Below, piece by piece: positions 1-13,270 of a stretch of 64,000 bases of DNA. The notes under the pieces are model-generated. The model did no database searches, was not told the DNA's origin, and worked only from the letters and a program-made list of their open reading frames with translations. How positions within the stretch are numbered: the first letter of the stretch is position 1; every line of letters begins with the position of its first letter. Both the position numbers and the translations under genes were made by a program. Origin of the DNA: Lycorma delicatula (taxonomy: Eukaryota; Arthropoda; Insecta; Hemiptera; Fulgoridae); the NCBI RefSeq assembly GCF_047948215.1, contig NC_134458.1:134419571-134483570 (forward strand), written 5' to 3'.

Positions 1-439
1 TTACTTGCTTTAAATTTAATATTTTATCTTATTTTTAATCATTTTATTCATAGTCAATTGGATATTACATTTTACTAATATTTTAAGAAAATTTATTATT
101 CCAGTAGGGAATTGGATGATTATTATTATTCTTTTTTTTACAAATAATTTATTTAATAATGAATGGTAAAAGAAGTGTAACGGTCCAATTAAATTGAAAA
201 TTAATTCAATTTTAAGTACAATTTAATTGATGGTAGTTTATAATTCATCATCATCATCTAAGTGTGTATAGGGTGAAAACGGAAAAGTCAGTGAGTGTAT
301 ATATGTACGTATGTTTGTGCTTACGTGTACGCACGCTCACGTGCGTGTATATAAAAAAAAGCTAAAAAAAAGAGAGATATATTAAAAAGGGTAAGGGAGA
401 ATATAAGCAGAAGTAAGCAAGTTGAAGGGTTCAACAATG

Positions 440-970
440 TTCAGTCCAATTAGGGGTAAAGAGTATTAAGTGATTCCTTCACGTAATGAAGATGGCAGTG
501 GCGTGATTACAGACCGGATAGAGGTAATCACCCAGCCATCCTGCACATTTTACCCCCTCCTCTAAAATACCACTCTGCCTCCTTCATCGAATCTCCTCCT
601 CCTCTTCCTATATTTCTACCCTATAACGGTACAGTGCAGGGGTAGTTATTGAATTAGGCTCCATCATCCAGCGCGTTTGACGCATCCCTTCATTAGTTTT
701 CATTAGGGACGATGTTATATTAAAACTGCTCGCGGGATGGGAGGCTTGTATCGTCCCTATCCGATCCTCACCCGCTCTGTCTGTTTCAATATCATTCTTT
801 CTCACTCTTCCATTCACCTAAATTCATCTACTTTCTCTTTCTCTTTCATTTTGAACACAACCCTCTTCTCCTACTATTTCCATCCATCCCCGCCATTCTC
901 TGTCCACTGCCAGCTTAATTAGCCGAATAAACCGACCGCGAAAATCGTTTCTAAACCGAACGATCGAATA
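440..970. promoter_or_regulatory. GC- and CpG-richer island, possible regulatory DNA
   Basis: This block is clearly less AT-rich than its surroundings, and CG dinucleotides are frequent between about 640 and 970. Short open frames occur on both strands, but none has codon or family signs of a protein. It could be a conserved non-coding element, an alternative promoter, or an old repeat. No TATA, initiator or splice signal settles which. Confidence 0.2.
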
Positions 971-3635
971 TACAAAACACTCGCTCACTTCTAACATAAC
1001 TGTGATGTGGCTGTTAACCCCTCCCCATTACCCTTTTTTATATATAATCTCTACCCCTGTTTCCCCTCTATATGTGAAATATAAACCGTTAATAACAATT
1101 TGACTTGATTAAATTATTTAATAGGTTTCAGAGTGGTAAAATGATCATGATAATTGTTTTGATCTAAAAAAAAAATACACTTGCTTGTATTTTTATTTTT
1201 TATTGAATATTTTTCTCTAAAAAGAGATTTATTAATGATTATTTTGTAGAAAGAAAATTATCATATAATTCTATTACTCCCATCAACGAAGCTTTGTATC
1301 GGATTTATTTCTGAGTTTATTGTCTAAAATAATGAGTTTGTTAACTATTAAACATAAAACAGTTTAATTGGGAAATTCTTACACTGTTATTAAAATATAT
1401 TATTATTACTTTTTTTTATTAAAAAATATTATTGTCTCGATTTAGTGAAGTAACATTTTTACTGTATCTTACGGGATTAAAAATTGAGATACCGTATTGA
1501 AGAAAATTTCTTTTATCATTTTGGAATTGCTTTCGTATAAACATTTATACTTAATTTTCTTTCTTTTGCATTTGGATAGGAAAAAACTTCTAATTTGATT
1601 CTTGTTTTTTTTTTTTTAATTGATTTATTAAAAATGTCTATTTTGAAGAAGTTGAGATCTCTGCTGCGATAGTATTTAACAGAGACGAAAGAGAAAAAGC
1701 AGTAAACGATTTGATTTTTAAGTAACTATGATGCAAGGATACAATTTATAAAATTATTTATTAATTTCATAATTTTACTATTTCAGTTTTTATATTATTG
1801 GTAAATAAATAAATAGAGTGAGGGAGGGAGAGAGAGAGAGAGAAAGAAAGAGAATAGCATTCGAAGTAAAGATGGCAAATTCTTTTATTAAAGCTTTAAA
1901 CTGTTGAGAAGAAGCGAATTTATTTTTGGGAGTAACGCAGTTATAAAATAACTCGGAGAAAATAGCTATTTATAGTTTTTTTTTATCTGTTTAGTATATA
2001 AATATTTAAAAACCTTTGCAAACATTGTAAAATAATAATATGGGAAACAAATATTTTAACGTAAAAATTTGACTTTGTTCAAGGATAAAGCACGCTACTA
2101 TTCGGCACCTAAGATGCAGGTGCTTGGTATTAAAAATAGTTTACATACACAACAAACCCCTATCTGTTTATTTTGAATACATGATAAATCATTTTTCAGT
2201 TTTATATAGGTTACAATTTTGTAAGAAGATTATTATACGTATCTTTCAATTATTATATTGTTTACTTTATTAAATATCTGGATTCTTGATAAGTTTTTTT
2301 TTATGGAATTGAGTTTCTTTTCTTAATTCGAGTATGTACAGTTATTTTTCTTTATTTATTTGTTAAGCAGATAATAAGTGGGCATGAATGTTTTTAGTAG
2401 TGTTGATACATGAAGCAATATTCGCAAAAGAGTAGTAGTTTCGAAAGTAGATTTTCCGCCAACTACGATGCCGTACGGCATAGTACAGTTTTATAATGCC
2501 GCACCTTTTACTAAAAAAAAGGAAGAATTTTTAAGGTAATTTTTTTAAATGTACGTTTTTAAGCGGCAGTGATTGCTATGATAATTAGATTCTAAAGTTC
2601 AGTTCATCGTAATGTAGTATTAACAAAATTTGGACGAAAATTATTTTAATTATATTTAGATTTTTTTTATAAATATAAATTAATTACTTATTACTAGGTT
2701 ATTTGTTTTAAACCATGCTTGAATATTTAAGTACGTATAATCCTATATACTTTTTATATTAGTTTACGCATGCGCTTATAACATTTAATTCTGTATTACT
2801 CATGTCATCGTATATCTAAACATACATAATTCATGACAATCTGTTATACTCGTATCGTTAGTTTGTTCAGTTCCAATTAAAGCATGCTTCTCATCGCATC
2901 ACATTTGTAATACCACTGAACCCCTCCTCACTTAGTACCCTTACCACCCATTTATTTTAGTCGCTTCATATGGATAATACATATTCATTGTATTTGACCA
3001 CACCACTAAACATACATACTCACTCGCACACATTCAAATAAATTTACACGAACTCATATATATCATAAACAACATAAAGTACGTGTGTATATATTTGTAG
3101 TAGTGCATTGTAGTGTTGTGTTGACATATGCTATTACAAACCATATTCCTCTTCTCGTCTATCCCCGTCCTATCTCCTTCTTCAACCCTCTGTATTAGCT
3201 CTTGACTACCTCTATCGTAACAAATATTCCCTTTATCCTTCTGCATTTATTACAATGCTCTATTAACTACACATATCTAGTACCTCTCTTTTTAAAAACC
3301 GTTGTTTATATTTTTGATTTTCTAATCAGGATTTTTCTTATTGGATTTTATTGATGAAATTATTTATTATTTGATCGATTAATTAGCTAGTTTTTTAAAT
3401 TTTATATTATTTTTAATTATTAATTTGAATTTCAAAACAGACTTTTCTTTTATAGCTATTTTCTTTCCTCCTTTTTTCTTTCATAGAATTTTGCTAAATA
3501 AATATAAATGTTTTTAAACGTTTTTATGAAATTTTATTTTTTTTATTTATTGTATCCTATCTTATTTGTATTCTATACTACTTTGTGCAGATTTATTCTA
3601 CTGAGTGAATAAAAACTTAACGCCTACGACTACTT

Positions 3636-3669
3636 AGAGAGAGAATGAGAGAGAGAGAGAGAGAGAGAG
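3636..3669. repeat. (GA)n microsatellite
   Basis: Near-perfect AG dinucleotide run in the upstream block; a shorter, interrupted GA run lies at about 1818-1853. Confidence 0.9.
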
Positions 3670-4745
3670 GATGGATTGGTTAACATGTATCCATTCCTGA
3701 CGTGATTTATTTATTAATTTATACTGATCAGAATAGAATAGTTATTTATTTAGTAGAACAAGCAATAAATTGTAAATTAACAGGTTAAACAAATGCTCAA
3801 TTCTTCCATGTGTTCCAATTTGCTTGGAATGTATTGACAAAATGAATATGGTAAAATTTATTAAACTTTTTCAGAATACAGATAGAATAGCTATATTAAA
3901 GGGGACGTATGGTGATCATAACAAAAATGGTGTATCGGGTTTTTTTTCCCAATCTTTGTTTTAGGGTCCAACTAGTTCATCTAGATCTAGATAAAAAAAA
4001 CGTATGTATGTTGTATTGCTTTTGTTTTTATATCTTAGGATTGACCGAACAAATTTTTTTCAAATTTGGCTCAAATATTTCTACATATGAGGCATTTGAT
4101 CGTATATTTTTCAAAATTCGTTAAGGCGTGGGGTGAAATCACCGACAAAACCAATTTCGATTTTCTTCATACGCATTTTAGAGAAAACTTTATTAAAGAA
4201 AATTTGTTACTTACAGTGCATTCATAAATAATACAAAATATTTTTTTTTTTTAAATCAAGTCCCACCTCTTAAAAATGAAATATATGTTTTTGTTCTATT
4301 TCCCTTCGGTTTAAATATTTTTAAAAAATTCTTTGAAAGTTTATATTTCATATATAGGACTATCAAGAATTGCTTTTAATTTTTTTAAAATTATAAACCC
4401 AGAAATAAAACAAAAAAAATATTGATTTCTTTTTGTCATTTTAGCCTCTATTGAAGACGGTGTTTTAAAGAAAACTTTACATAATTAAATTTGTTAAGTT
4501 AGCTTATATATGAATATTTTTAGAAAAATCTTTCTTAAAATTTATTTCCCACCTTTAAAATATATATATATATTCTCTTTTTTGTTTTTTGCTCTAACAC
4601 TTTTCATTTTTATTATTAAAAGAATGTTTTTGCACGTTTTCCAAAAAAAGGAGTGTAATATATTTAGGGTGCATGTACGTTTGTTCCATCGTAACAACTC
4701 AACGGCTGAACCGATTTAGATATATGACCCCGCGTTGGAATCTAT

Positions 4746-4857
4746 ATTATCGGGAGATAATGTAGATATGAGATTAATGTAGACAATCTACATTATCTCC
4801 CGATAATGTAGATAATCTACATTATCGGGAGATAATGTAGATTATCTACATTATAGG
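4746..4857. repeat. Nested palindrome cluster
   Basis: Perfect inverted repeat with 29-bp arms at 4785-4813 and 4815-4843 and a single base between them. Each arm is itself a stem-loop (ATCTACATTAT / ATAATGTAGAT around CTCCCG or CGGGAG). Partial extra units flank it on both sides. A (TA)n run follows directly. Cruciform or hairpin formation is expected. Confidence 0.9.

Positions 4858-4893
<36 letters not shown>
4858..4893. repeat. (TA)n microsatellite
   Basis: Uninterrupted TA run directly after the palindrome cluster. Confidence 0.95.
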
Positions 4894-4896
<3 letters not shown>

Positions 4897-5604
4897 GGTG
4901 ATTCAGAAGGATAGGGAGATAATCTGGAAACTGATTCTAATGCTTGAAATAAGGGAAAATGTTCATACAAACATATGTCCAGAAATTCTTTGTTGTTATC
5001 CAGTTACAGCTAGCGAAAAATTTCGCGCAGACTTCAGTTCTCCCGGTGAAATTTCTGTATATTAGGGGTAAACTTGATGGTTTCTTAGGTTTTTTGACTT
5101 GAAAAATCGATTAAAATAAGTCGAAGAACTGTACAAACCGGTTTTCATGATATATACGTAAAACAGAAAAATTTGGTAAACCTAAAAACCTTTTTTTAGG
5201 TTTAAAGTACAACTTTATTAAATGACTAATAAATGCGTTAGTTTTATTATCAAATCGTGTAAAAAATTTGATTAAGAGAAAATCGATGTAATAAAGTCTG
5301 TAAAAACAAAAAAGAAATCAACTTTTATTAATAACAAACTTAACAAAAAAATCGAATGAATTTGTAAAAATTAAAAACAGCTGTTTTTATTATGTTAAAA
5401 TTAGACCTTTAAAAAATTAAAATATTTTTAATTTACTTTAAAATACTCACTTAGTTTATACTCTTATAATTTATTACACGACCGCCCAAAAAGGAGTGTA
5501 ATGTATTTAGGGTATATGTACGTTTGTTGCATCGCAGCAGCTGAACTGATTTAGATGTATTACCCTCTTATAGATGGATCCTTACGTTACCCGGAGTGTC
5601 ATAA

Positions 5605-5605
5605 G

Positions 5606-5695
<90 letters not shown>
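5605..5695. repeat. Compound (TC)n(TA)n microsatellite
   Basis: About 50 bases of TC, with one TTT interruption, switch to about 40 bases of TA. This sits at the end of the composite repeat. Confidence 0.95.
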
Positions 5696-5698
<3 letters not shown>

Positions 5699-7639
5699 TA
5701 AATAGATTTTAAAAATTTGAAAACAAAATTATATTATATGCAAAATTGTTACCTTCACGCTCCTAATTAAAGAACAATTTTTTTTTTTGGCAGTCATGTT
5801 TTTTTAATTTTTAATATTTATCTTGTGTTTTTTTTCTCTTCATCACTTAAAGGGTTATTAAAATTAAAATACCTTTGAAACCATTATATTCCGGACCCAA
5901 AATGAGAAGTAATTTTTTTCATTACATTCATGAAAGTTAAACTTTATTTTTTCAGTATTTTTAAACAGTTCTCTTCTAAATTAATTTTTTTTCCGTTACG
6001 GATCATTTCTTTATAAATCAGTTTTTCCTAAATTTTCCTCACAGAGTAAGGAAGCTTCTAAAATCAAAAAAAGTTTTATTCGAAATTTGGGAATTTTGAT
6101 GCCTAAATCTTGCTTTGGTAATCATGACTTGATCTTATGTTGCCAGAAAAGTCACGTAATATTTTGCCAGCTATTTTAAATACTACTTATGAAAATAAAT
6201 ATTAATTCTGATTTAGAATTGTACAAAGAATCGAACCAAGTAACCTACTTTTAAAAGTATTAAATATTTGTATTATTATTATATTGCTACTAAATTTATT
6301 TTATTATTTTATCCTTGATTTTTATATGACTGTGTTTTATTATAATTCAGTTCTATTATTTTTAATAGGGATAGCACATTATACAAATTATATTAACCTT
6401 AAGTTTGTGATTGGTTCGGTGATTTAATTCTTATCTTAAAGGATTTCATTTCATTTTTATTATCATGTTTTTTTTTTGGTTTTTAATTTTTTAAATAAAA
6501 ATAAAATTGTTGATTATTATTATTATGGTTGCTGTATTTTTATTAATATTTTTTTCTTTAGATAACTTTTGCTATTTTTTTATTGTATATGTATTATATC
6601 CTTGTACGAAACATATTATTTTATTTTATTTATTTATTTTTTTAAAAAAGAAAGAAGTATATAATTTCTGTGACAGATGGTAGATTAAAATTAAATTAGA
6701 TACACATTATTTCTTATGAGTAACAATAAAATAAAATAAAATTATCATTATAATTTTAAATTTTACTACGTATAATTATATAATAGATTTTAATAACCTA
6801 TACTACAGCAACATAAATAATAATGAAGTTAATTATGGTTATAGCGATTGCTGAAATGTAAAACGTTTGAATAATAGAGTTTTTTAAGGTTGGCAGAATT
6901 TCTTGTTATAAAATTTTTTTCCTTAAGATACTGTATATTTTACTCATTCATACAGTAGAAATTTTTTTCTAACTGAAAATTACGATCGAGATATTTTTAC
7001 TTTTTTATTTATTTTTTTTCATTCTTCAGTTTTATTTCTTTTGCCTTCACATTAAAAGCTTATGTTAGTTGTTAGTTTAAGTCATTAAACATATTTTTAT
7101 TACTTCTTGCTTTGTTTTTAATGTTTTTTTTCTAATTTTCTTTTCTTTTTATACATTAATTTTTTTCTTCTAATATATATATTATTGCAAAATAAAATGT
7201 TAATAGTAACATTTTTGACAGTTATTACAAAACGTGTGAGTGTTAAGATTTGTTTATGTAATAGCTCCTAATTATACATCTAACATATGTCTTAACTTCT
7301 TTTTAATACTTAAATATTTTTTTTTTATCCTAAAAATAAACTAGTTAATTTGCATGTTTTTTACAGAATTTAAATGTCTTATAATATATATCTTTGGAAT
7401 TTTTAATTCGAAATTAGTAAACAGATTTTTTTTTTTACATTATTAATTTTATTCTAGTAACGTTATTAATTTGTAATATTTAAAAAAAAGTGTATTTTAT
7501 ATTTCATCATGCTAATCAAATAATAATTAAGGTTCTTAATCAAAAAAAGAAATTCTTTAACGTTTTGTTACTAAATGCAATCTTTTTTTCATTAATTCAC
7601 CTGATAAGTGTGAAAATTGTGTGTGGGAATATGTGATGG

Positions 7640-7745
7640 AAATTTTATAGCGTATTAAAAACATCATGCCCAACCTGGATTCAAAGCTGGAACTTTCTGA
7701 ATGAAGATTGAGAAGCTACTACTCTTCCACGGAGGTTGGAAAATA
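7640..7745 (-). mobile_element. tRNA-derived SINE copy, diverged
   Basis: Read on the minus strand it has a tRNA-like head: CTCCGTGG..AGTAGTAGCTTCTC, then a box B relative (TTTGAATCCAGG), then a tail resembling the copy at 30.9 kb. It is older than the copy at 33.6 kb, judged by lost box B bases. Confidence 0.6.
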
Positions 7746-7887
7746 ATTTTTTGTGTGAGTTGTTAGTGAGTGAATCCTACAAGTTTGAATAAGATTTTGT
7801 GTATTTTTTTTTTAGTATATGACAGTTTAATTTTAAGTAATCTTTAATTTGTATAAAATAAAGTTCCACTTATCAACAATTTTAAAA

Positions 7888-7935
7888 GTATATATCCGAG
7901 TACTTTCGGAGTCGTTACTCCATCATCAGGAATTT
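7888..7935 (-). other. Hammerhead-ribozyme-like motif
   Basis: The minus strand reads CTGATGA, T, GGAGT-AACG-ACTCC, GAAA (core at 7904-7929). CUGAUGA and GAAA separated by a 5-bp stem is the hammerhead core pattern. Penelope-like retroelements are known to carry such motifs. The extra U before stem II and the lack of an obvious stem III with a cleavage triplet argue against an active ribozyme. It may be a decayed element end. Confidence 0.35.
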
Positions 7936-9489
7936 CCCAAAAGATGTTAATTCAAATTCAAATGTATAATAGTTATAATTCAAATTAAAATTGTTACGTT
8001 CATAATAGTCTGTTGTCAAGAAATAAAATTAAATTGTACGTCAATAAGACCGTAACGTCATGTTCGTATGATGTTTGCGACCATTATCTATATATATATT
8101 ATATATATCTATAGTAAATTAAATCTTTAATTTTTTTGTGAATCATCAGTTTTTTTGTCATTATAAGTATTCTTTAGTGAAATATTGTTATGTGTATATC
8201 AGAAATAAATTCTTAAGTATATTATTGTTAACAAGATGATGACGAAATGTTAGTAGTAACTACCATGTTATTTAATTTTACATTTTTTTTATTTACCAGT
8301 TTTTTAGAAAATCAAATTCAAACTAACACTGCGTTGTATTAATGTTTTTTATTATTATAATCTTACGCTAATAATAATTGTTTTTTTTTTGTTCGTAAGA
8401 AAAAAAACACATAAGTATTGAAAAGCTTTTAAGTACTTTTATTTGCTTAAAATGAATCTTTCAAGTTCTGCTTGAATAGTTATTCATTTGTACGATAAAT
8501 TTTGTATGCTCTGTATAAAAAGCACTTATGTATAAAATATTAATGATAATATATAGTAGTAATTGATTTTTTTTACTACAGTGTAAGAGTCACTCATGAG
8601 TGTGATTTAATGCATTTTATGTTGTTTGATTGATTTTTTTTATTTTGTTATATTCTTTGAATATAGTGTAATTTATTAATCTATTGTCATTTTATAAAAA
8701 GATTTCCCTTACATTCTATTTTTAGATATGTCTATAAAAATTGTATAATCCGAGACACTTCAGAAATTACATTTTTTTATACAGAATTGCAGATTTAAAA
8801 CTGGCCCGAGATTTTCTACACTAGGTTAGGAGACTGTTTATTTTAGCGTTTACGTACATGTTTTGACTTAAAGTTTAAACATTTTTCATCGGTTAAAGTT
8901 GATGATTGAAATTATTTTATCTATATTATTTTACAACTTGAAATATAATAAAAAATAAAAGCAATTATTATTAGTTTTTATATTGGAAATTTTATTCTTT
9001 AAATTATGGTAAGTTGAATGTTATTTTGTTCAATATGACATCTTTTTCAAAGATTAAAGGTAAAGATTAGCCTTTGAAAAACTAAGATAAAAACACTAAC
9101 ATCAGATAGATGTAATGAGGGGTAGTCTTACACTGAAACCCGAATAAGAACTAGCTTAGTTAGTAATTAGTAGGAAAGTGTTTTTCTTGATGATCTCACT
9201 AATAAGTTACAATATTTAATATTTGTAATGAATGATGCATATTTCATTAATGGTGTACCAATAAAATTCTAATCTTACCGCATTGGCCTATGTATCAAGA
9301 AAATTATTTAATCAGTACGCTAAATTCAGTAGCCGCCTCTAAATCAAGAACTTTCTTGGCCGGTTTTAAATTCGCCGCTCTGTGTAAGGTCAGTTTTCTT
9401 AAAAATACATTTTTTGGCTTGTCTGGAAACTCCCACTTATATTGCACGGGTAGTTCGTTTATCCACTAAATCTAATCTTGTAAGCTGCA

Positions 9490-9570
9490 GAGGTGTGCTG
9501 TAGGCACGTCCTCCGCAGCTAGGCCCCCGGGTTTCCCTGGCGGACGGCGTCTCTGAATGGGATTATTAGG
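9490..9570. other. Short GC-rich island of unknown origin
   Basis: About 80 bases with CTGCAGAGG, CCTCCGCAGC and GGCCCCCGGG blocks stand out in AT-rich DNA. No tRNA fold, coding frame or known repeat could be assigned. It is probably a fragment of a mobile element. Confidence 0.4.
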
Positions 9571-9669
9571 TGTCCAAAATTGATTACCTCTTGTGTAAAA
9601 ATACTTTTTTTGAACGATAAAAATTGATATAACGAAAGTTAAATTAGAGATTTAACTATAGAAATTAAT

Positions 9670-9887
9670 ACTAACGAATCGGGATTTTCCGCTTGTAATC
9701 GATACGTTCCGGTGCCTACGTTTTGATTATAGTTCATTATTTTATGAAGATAAAACTATCACATAAATAAAAATATGTGTTCTTAATATATATCGATATA
9801 TAATAATATAACAAGGATACACCAACCACCACGAGACATGTACTAACGAATCTGGATTTTCCGTTTCTGATCGGTACATTCGGTGCT
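9670..9887. repeat. Pair of ~45-bp direct repeats
   Basis: ACTAACGAATCGGGATTTTC and the following ATCGATACGTTCCGGTGC at 9670-9714 recur with a few changes at 9842-9887. The blocks are GC-richer than their surroundings and probably belong to one degraded mobile element that I cannot name. Confidence 0.55.
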
Positions 9888-11204
9888 AAGCTAAGGCGGA
9901 CGGACACAGATACACATACAAATACCCTTTAGTAGTGTAGGATTTAGACGTGGCACCAGATCAACATGAAATCTTACCGATCATTATTTCATAAAATGGT
10001 AACTGATAGTGTAAATTACTTTTAACTCGTTAGCGGTTAGTACATTGGCTTTTATAAGCAGTTAATTTGATTCGGTTTCCGGTAAGGATCTGATCCTTTA
10101 CAGTATTATTTCACTCAAATTCTTCCATTTTAATGTACGCGCATAAATCGTATTTATACGTCTTCATAATCAACAAGGACGTATTTACACGTTCAAGATA
10201 GTAAATATAAAAAACCAGAAAAATATCTTTTCAGTAAAATGTTTTTGCAAAAATTGTTAAGTTTTAAAATTTGTATGCAGAAGTTTAGTTATTACTCACA
10301 ACAAATCATAGTAGAAGGATTAAAATTTTAATTTTACTTATTAACAATTTTTAGAAATTTAATTTTAAAATTATAAAATTTTTAAAAAACAAAACAAAAA
10401 CTTATTTTCAATTTTTTGTTTTTTAAATCGCTTGCAGTTGCCACAAATGTATTTTGAAACGTGTAGTGTGTTGCAAGCAAAGAAATTTCATCTTTAATTG
10501 GCTGTATAGATGTTTTGTTTTTAAATAATTTCCATTGAAGTTACATTTGTATATCAAACCATATCTCAAATAATATAATATAAAGTAATAATTTTTTTCA
10601 TTACTTAAGAATTTGTAATCATGTTTACAATGCATCGCAAATGAGATATAAACGTGTTCAAAATTGAAGTGACTGAAAGAGGTAGTGAACCTTGGTCTGG
10701 CCATAAAAAAGGCTTCATTTAACTGATTTTTTAATTTTCTTCATAATACTGTTTAAAGGAACATGTATATCCTCATAACCTCAATACTAATGAGGTTTTA
10801 ATGACTTCAAATGCTGAAAATTTTGTTTCTAGCATCCTTATAAGTCATTTGTGATACATTGTTACCAATGTATATCTGTGGGTGGAATTAAGTAGTTTTC
10901 ATTGTTTTAACTTGATTTTTATTTTACAATTTTGATAAATTTTCAATTTATAATGATTTTTTTTTCAGTTTACCATTCATTTGTAGGAAATGTGTTTTCT
11001 AAAATATTGAAAATTGAAGTTTTATTTTGAAAGTCATCATCTTTTTTTGTATATAATAAGAAAAAAAGACATTTTATTTATAATTAATTTTTTGTAACTT
11101 GTTTTAGTTCGGTCGAAAATTTCAACCAAACTGATTAGTGATTAAACTGTAATCAGAAGTATAAACTTCTTCATGAAACACTATATTTCTACAAAAAAAT
11201 TATA

Positions 11205-11400
11205 ATAAAATTTGATGGTTGGGGTTCACTGTTCAATTAACCATACAATTCAGGAATGGTTGGCCTGAGTCTGTACAAGACTACACCTCATTACATGTTA
11301 TACATATCATCCTCATCTCATTGGACCATGGGGCCGGGGTTGGTTATTGTTCAAAAGTTGAACAGATTGCAACATACACATTAGGAATATATAATAAAAT
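11205..11400 (+). mobile_element. SINE fragment (family A body, alternative tail)
   Basis: Shares GGTTGGGGTTCA, CAGGAATGGTTGGCCTGAGT and CATATCATCCTCATC with copies at 18.8 kb and 43.5 kb (minus strand). The tRNA head is missing. The 3' tail (CATTGGACCATGGGGC..GTT) matches the 18.8 kb copy and differs from the 43.5 kb copy. Confidence 0.65.
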
Positions 11401-13235
11401 TTTATCAAAATTCTTTTTGAGAAATTCAGCTTAAAAATTTTACAATTAGTCACTACATCTATTGTGCTGAAATTGTGTTGTGATGTGTTTGATTTTGACC
11501 AGATCTTTATAAAATATTCTGATTTGGAAAAAAAACAGTACTTATATATTTGTTGTAATAGTTTTATATATTTTTTAAACATTATTTTTAAAATCGACTC
11601 TTAACTGTGTTAAAGAAAGAGGCAAGGAATTTATGAAAAATCATGACATAATTTTGAAATTATGTACCTGATGATTCTAAAGTGTATTTTTAGTATTTAT
11701 ATTTTTTTAACATTAATTTAACGGTTTTAATTTTAAACAAGCAAACTGTGAGGTAAACAAGTTTTTAATGTGTTAGACATGAAAAGAATTTTGGTTTTTT
11801 GTTTTTATTCAGAAATTTTATTTACTTACGCCTACCTTATGCATGCACTGTGTACTAATGAATCTCTATTTGTCTTTAATATACCATCTAGAATATTGAT
11901 AGTGTGTTTAAAACTCATCATGTTTGTGTGTGTAGTTTTTAGCATGTAGTTTCTTTACAAACTGACTAATTTTCTTTAATGTGATGCCAGAAGTTTTGTA
12001 ATATATGTAAAATTGTTATTAGGGTATATCATTATGGCAAATTGTGTTGATTATTAATAATAAAAGAGTGTTTAAGAAGTGAAGGAAATTTTTTTATTAT
12101 TGTTAAAATTATTTTCTTTAGCCAGTCTATAATAAAACTATTTCATTTTGTTTGTTATTAGAAGAGTAAAGGTTTTAGCAATCAATTTGTGTTAAGCACT
12201 ATATTCTTAAACATTTAATAATAGAACTGCTCCTACATATTATAAATTACACCTCTTTTCCAGAACTTCTTCTTAATTACAGTAAAATAATTGGTAGCCG
12301 ATTAGTATTTCACTTTAGGTTTGATGAATACAAACCCTGTTTAGCTTAATATATTCATACTGTTGTAAAATTCTACTATATTGTCTTAAATCACTTTTAA
12401 ATTGTGATTTCTGGGTATTTCAAGTCAGATAGAAAAGCTTTAAAAAAGATTAACCTTATTAATAATACTTACAATACAGTATTACGTTATAATTTACTGA
12501 ATTACTGAATTTAAGGATTAACAGAAAATATTAGGAAAGTTCCTGGTAAAGAGAGGGAAATATATATATATATATATTATTTTATTAAAAATTTTTATGT
12601 AATTTTTTAAGTAACTTGTATCCCAGGTCACCTATAGTTGCTTTCAGTTATGATGCTTAATATATGTAAATTTGTAGTAATGCTAATGTTTTGTTAAATT
12701 AGAATTTATTTGTTATGAATTGTGTAAATTTTTGTTAATGTATTGTAATACACTAATTTAATGAAATTAGTATAATTTATATTAATCATACTAATTTCTA
12801 AAGAAGGTTTCTGTTCTTTAAATTCATGTTTTAGGACGAAATATTAAAAATCACTAACCAAATATTTTAAATGGTATGCTAAATTTCCAGTTGATTTATT
12901 TACTATATTTATATATCATTTTCTTTTAATGTTTGACGTTTAGTACAAAATTCAACTCCTTTTATTTAATAAAAAATACTAATTTAAAAATATCTATGCT
13001 TAAATTATTCATGAAATATATTAATTTTTTGTAAGGGAAGGCGATCAGTATTTTGACTGACAGTTAACATTTTTTATTTCAATATAGTAACGGCACCTGT
13101 TCGTGTTCTTTCATATTAAAAGTTATTTGTCAGAAGAGAATATCTTTAAAGTTGCTATAATATAAATCTAAATACTGTATAGTAGATTGAAAATAACTCC
13201 TGTCATCATTTGAAAGATTTGTGTTTGTTATGTTT

Positions 13236-13270
13236 AAGTAAAATAAAATAAATAAATAAATAAAGATATG
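13236..13270. repeat. A-rich (AAAT)n run followed by a GA-rich tract
   Basis: AAATAAAATAAATAAATAAAT, followed to about 13365 by A/G-rich simple sequence. This creates spurious Phe/Leu-rich frames on the minus strand. Confidence 0.7.

Larger units (their letters stand above)
4642..5575. repeat. Composite dispersed repeat with direct-repeat ends
   Basis: A ~90-bp motif (GGAGTGTAATATATTTAGGG, then ATGTACGTTTGTTCCATCG) at 4642-4732 recurs in the same orientation at about 5486-5575. Between the copies, 4895-5420 matches inverted sequence at about 22740-23170 and direct sequence at about 21530-21790. The unit is therefore part of a dispersed family tied to the transposon at 21.5-23.2 kb. No intact coding frame remains. 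The direct ends could be insertion-site duplication of an older repeat or the ends of the element itself. Confidence 0.6.

Noticed and set aside
608..922. Overlapping open frames on both strands in the GC-richer island
   Set aside because: No family resemblance and frames on opposite strands conflict; composition explains them.
10423..10704. 93-codon open frame on the minus strand
   Set aside because: No recognisable family, AT-driven composition, no splice or promoter support; could be a repeat fragment.
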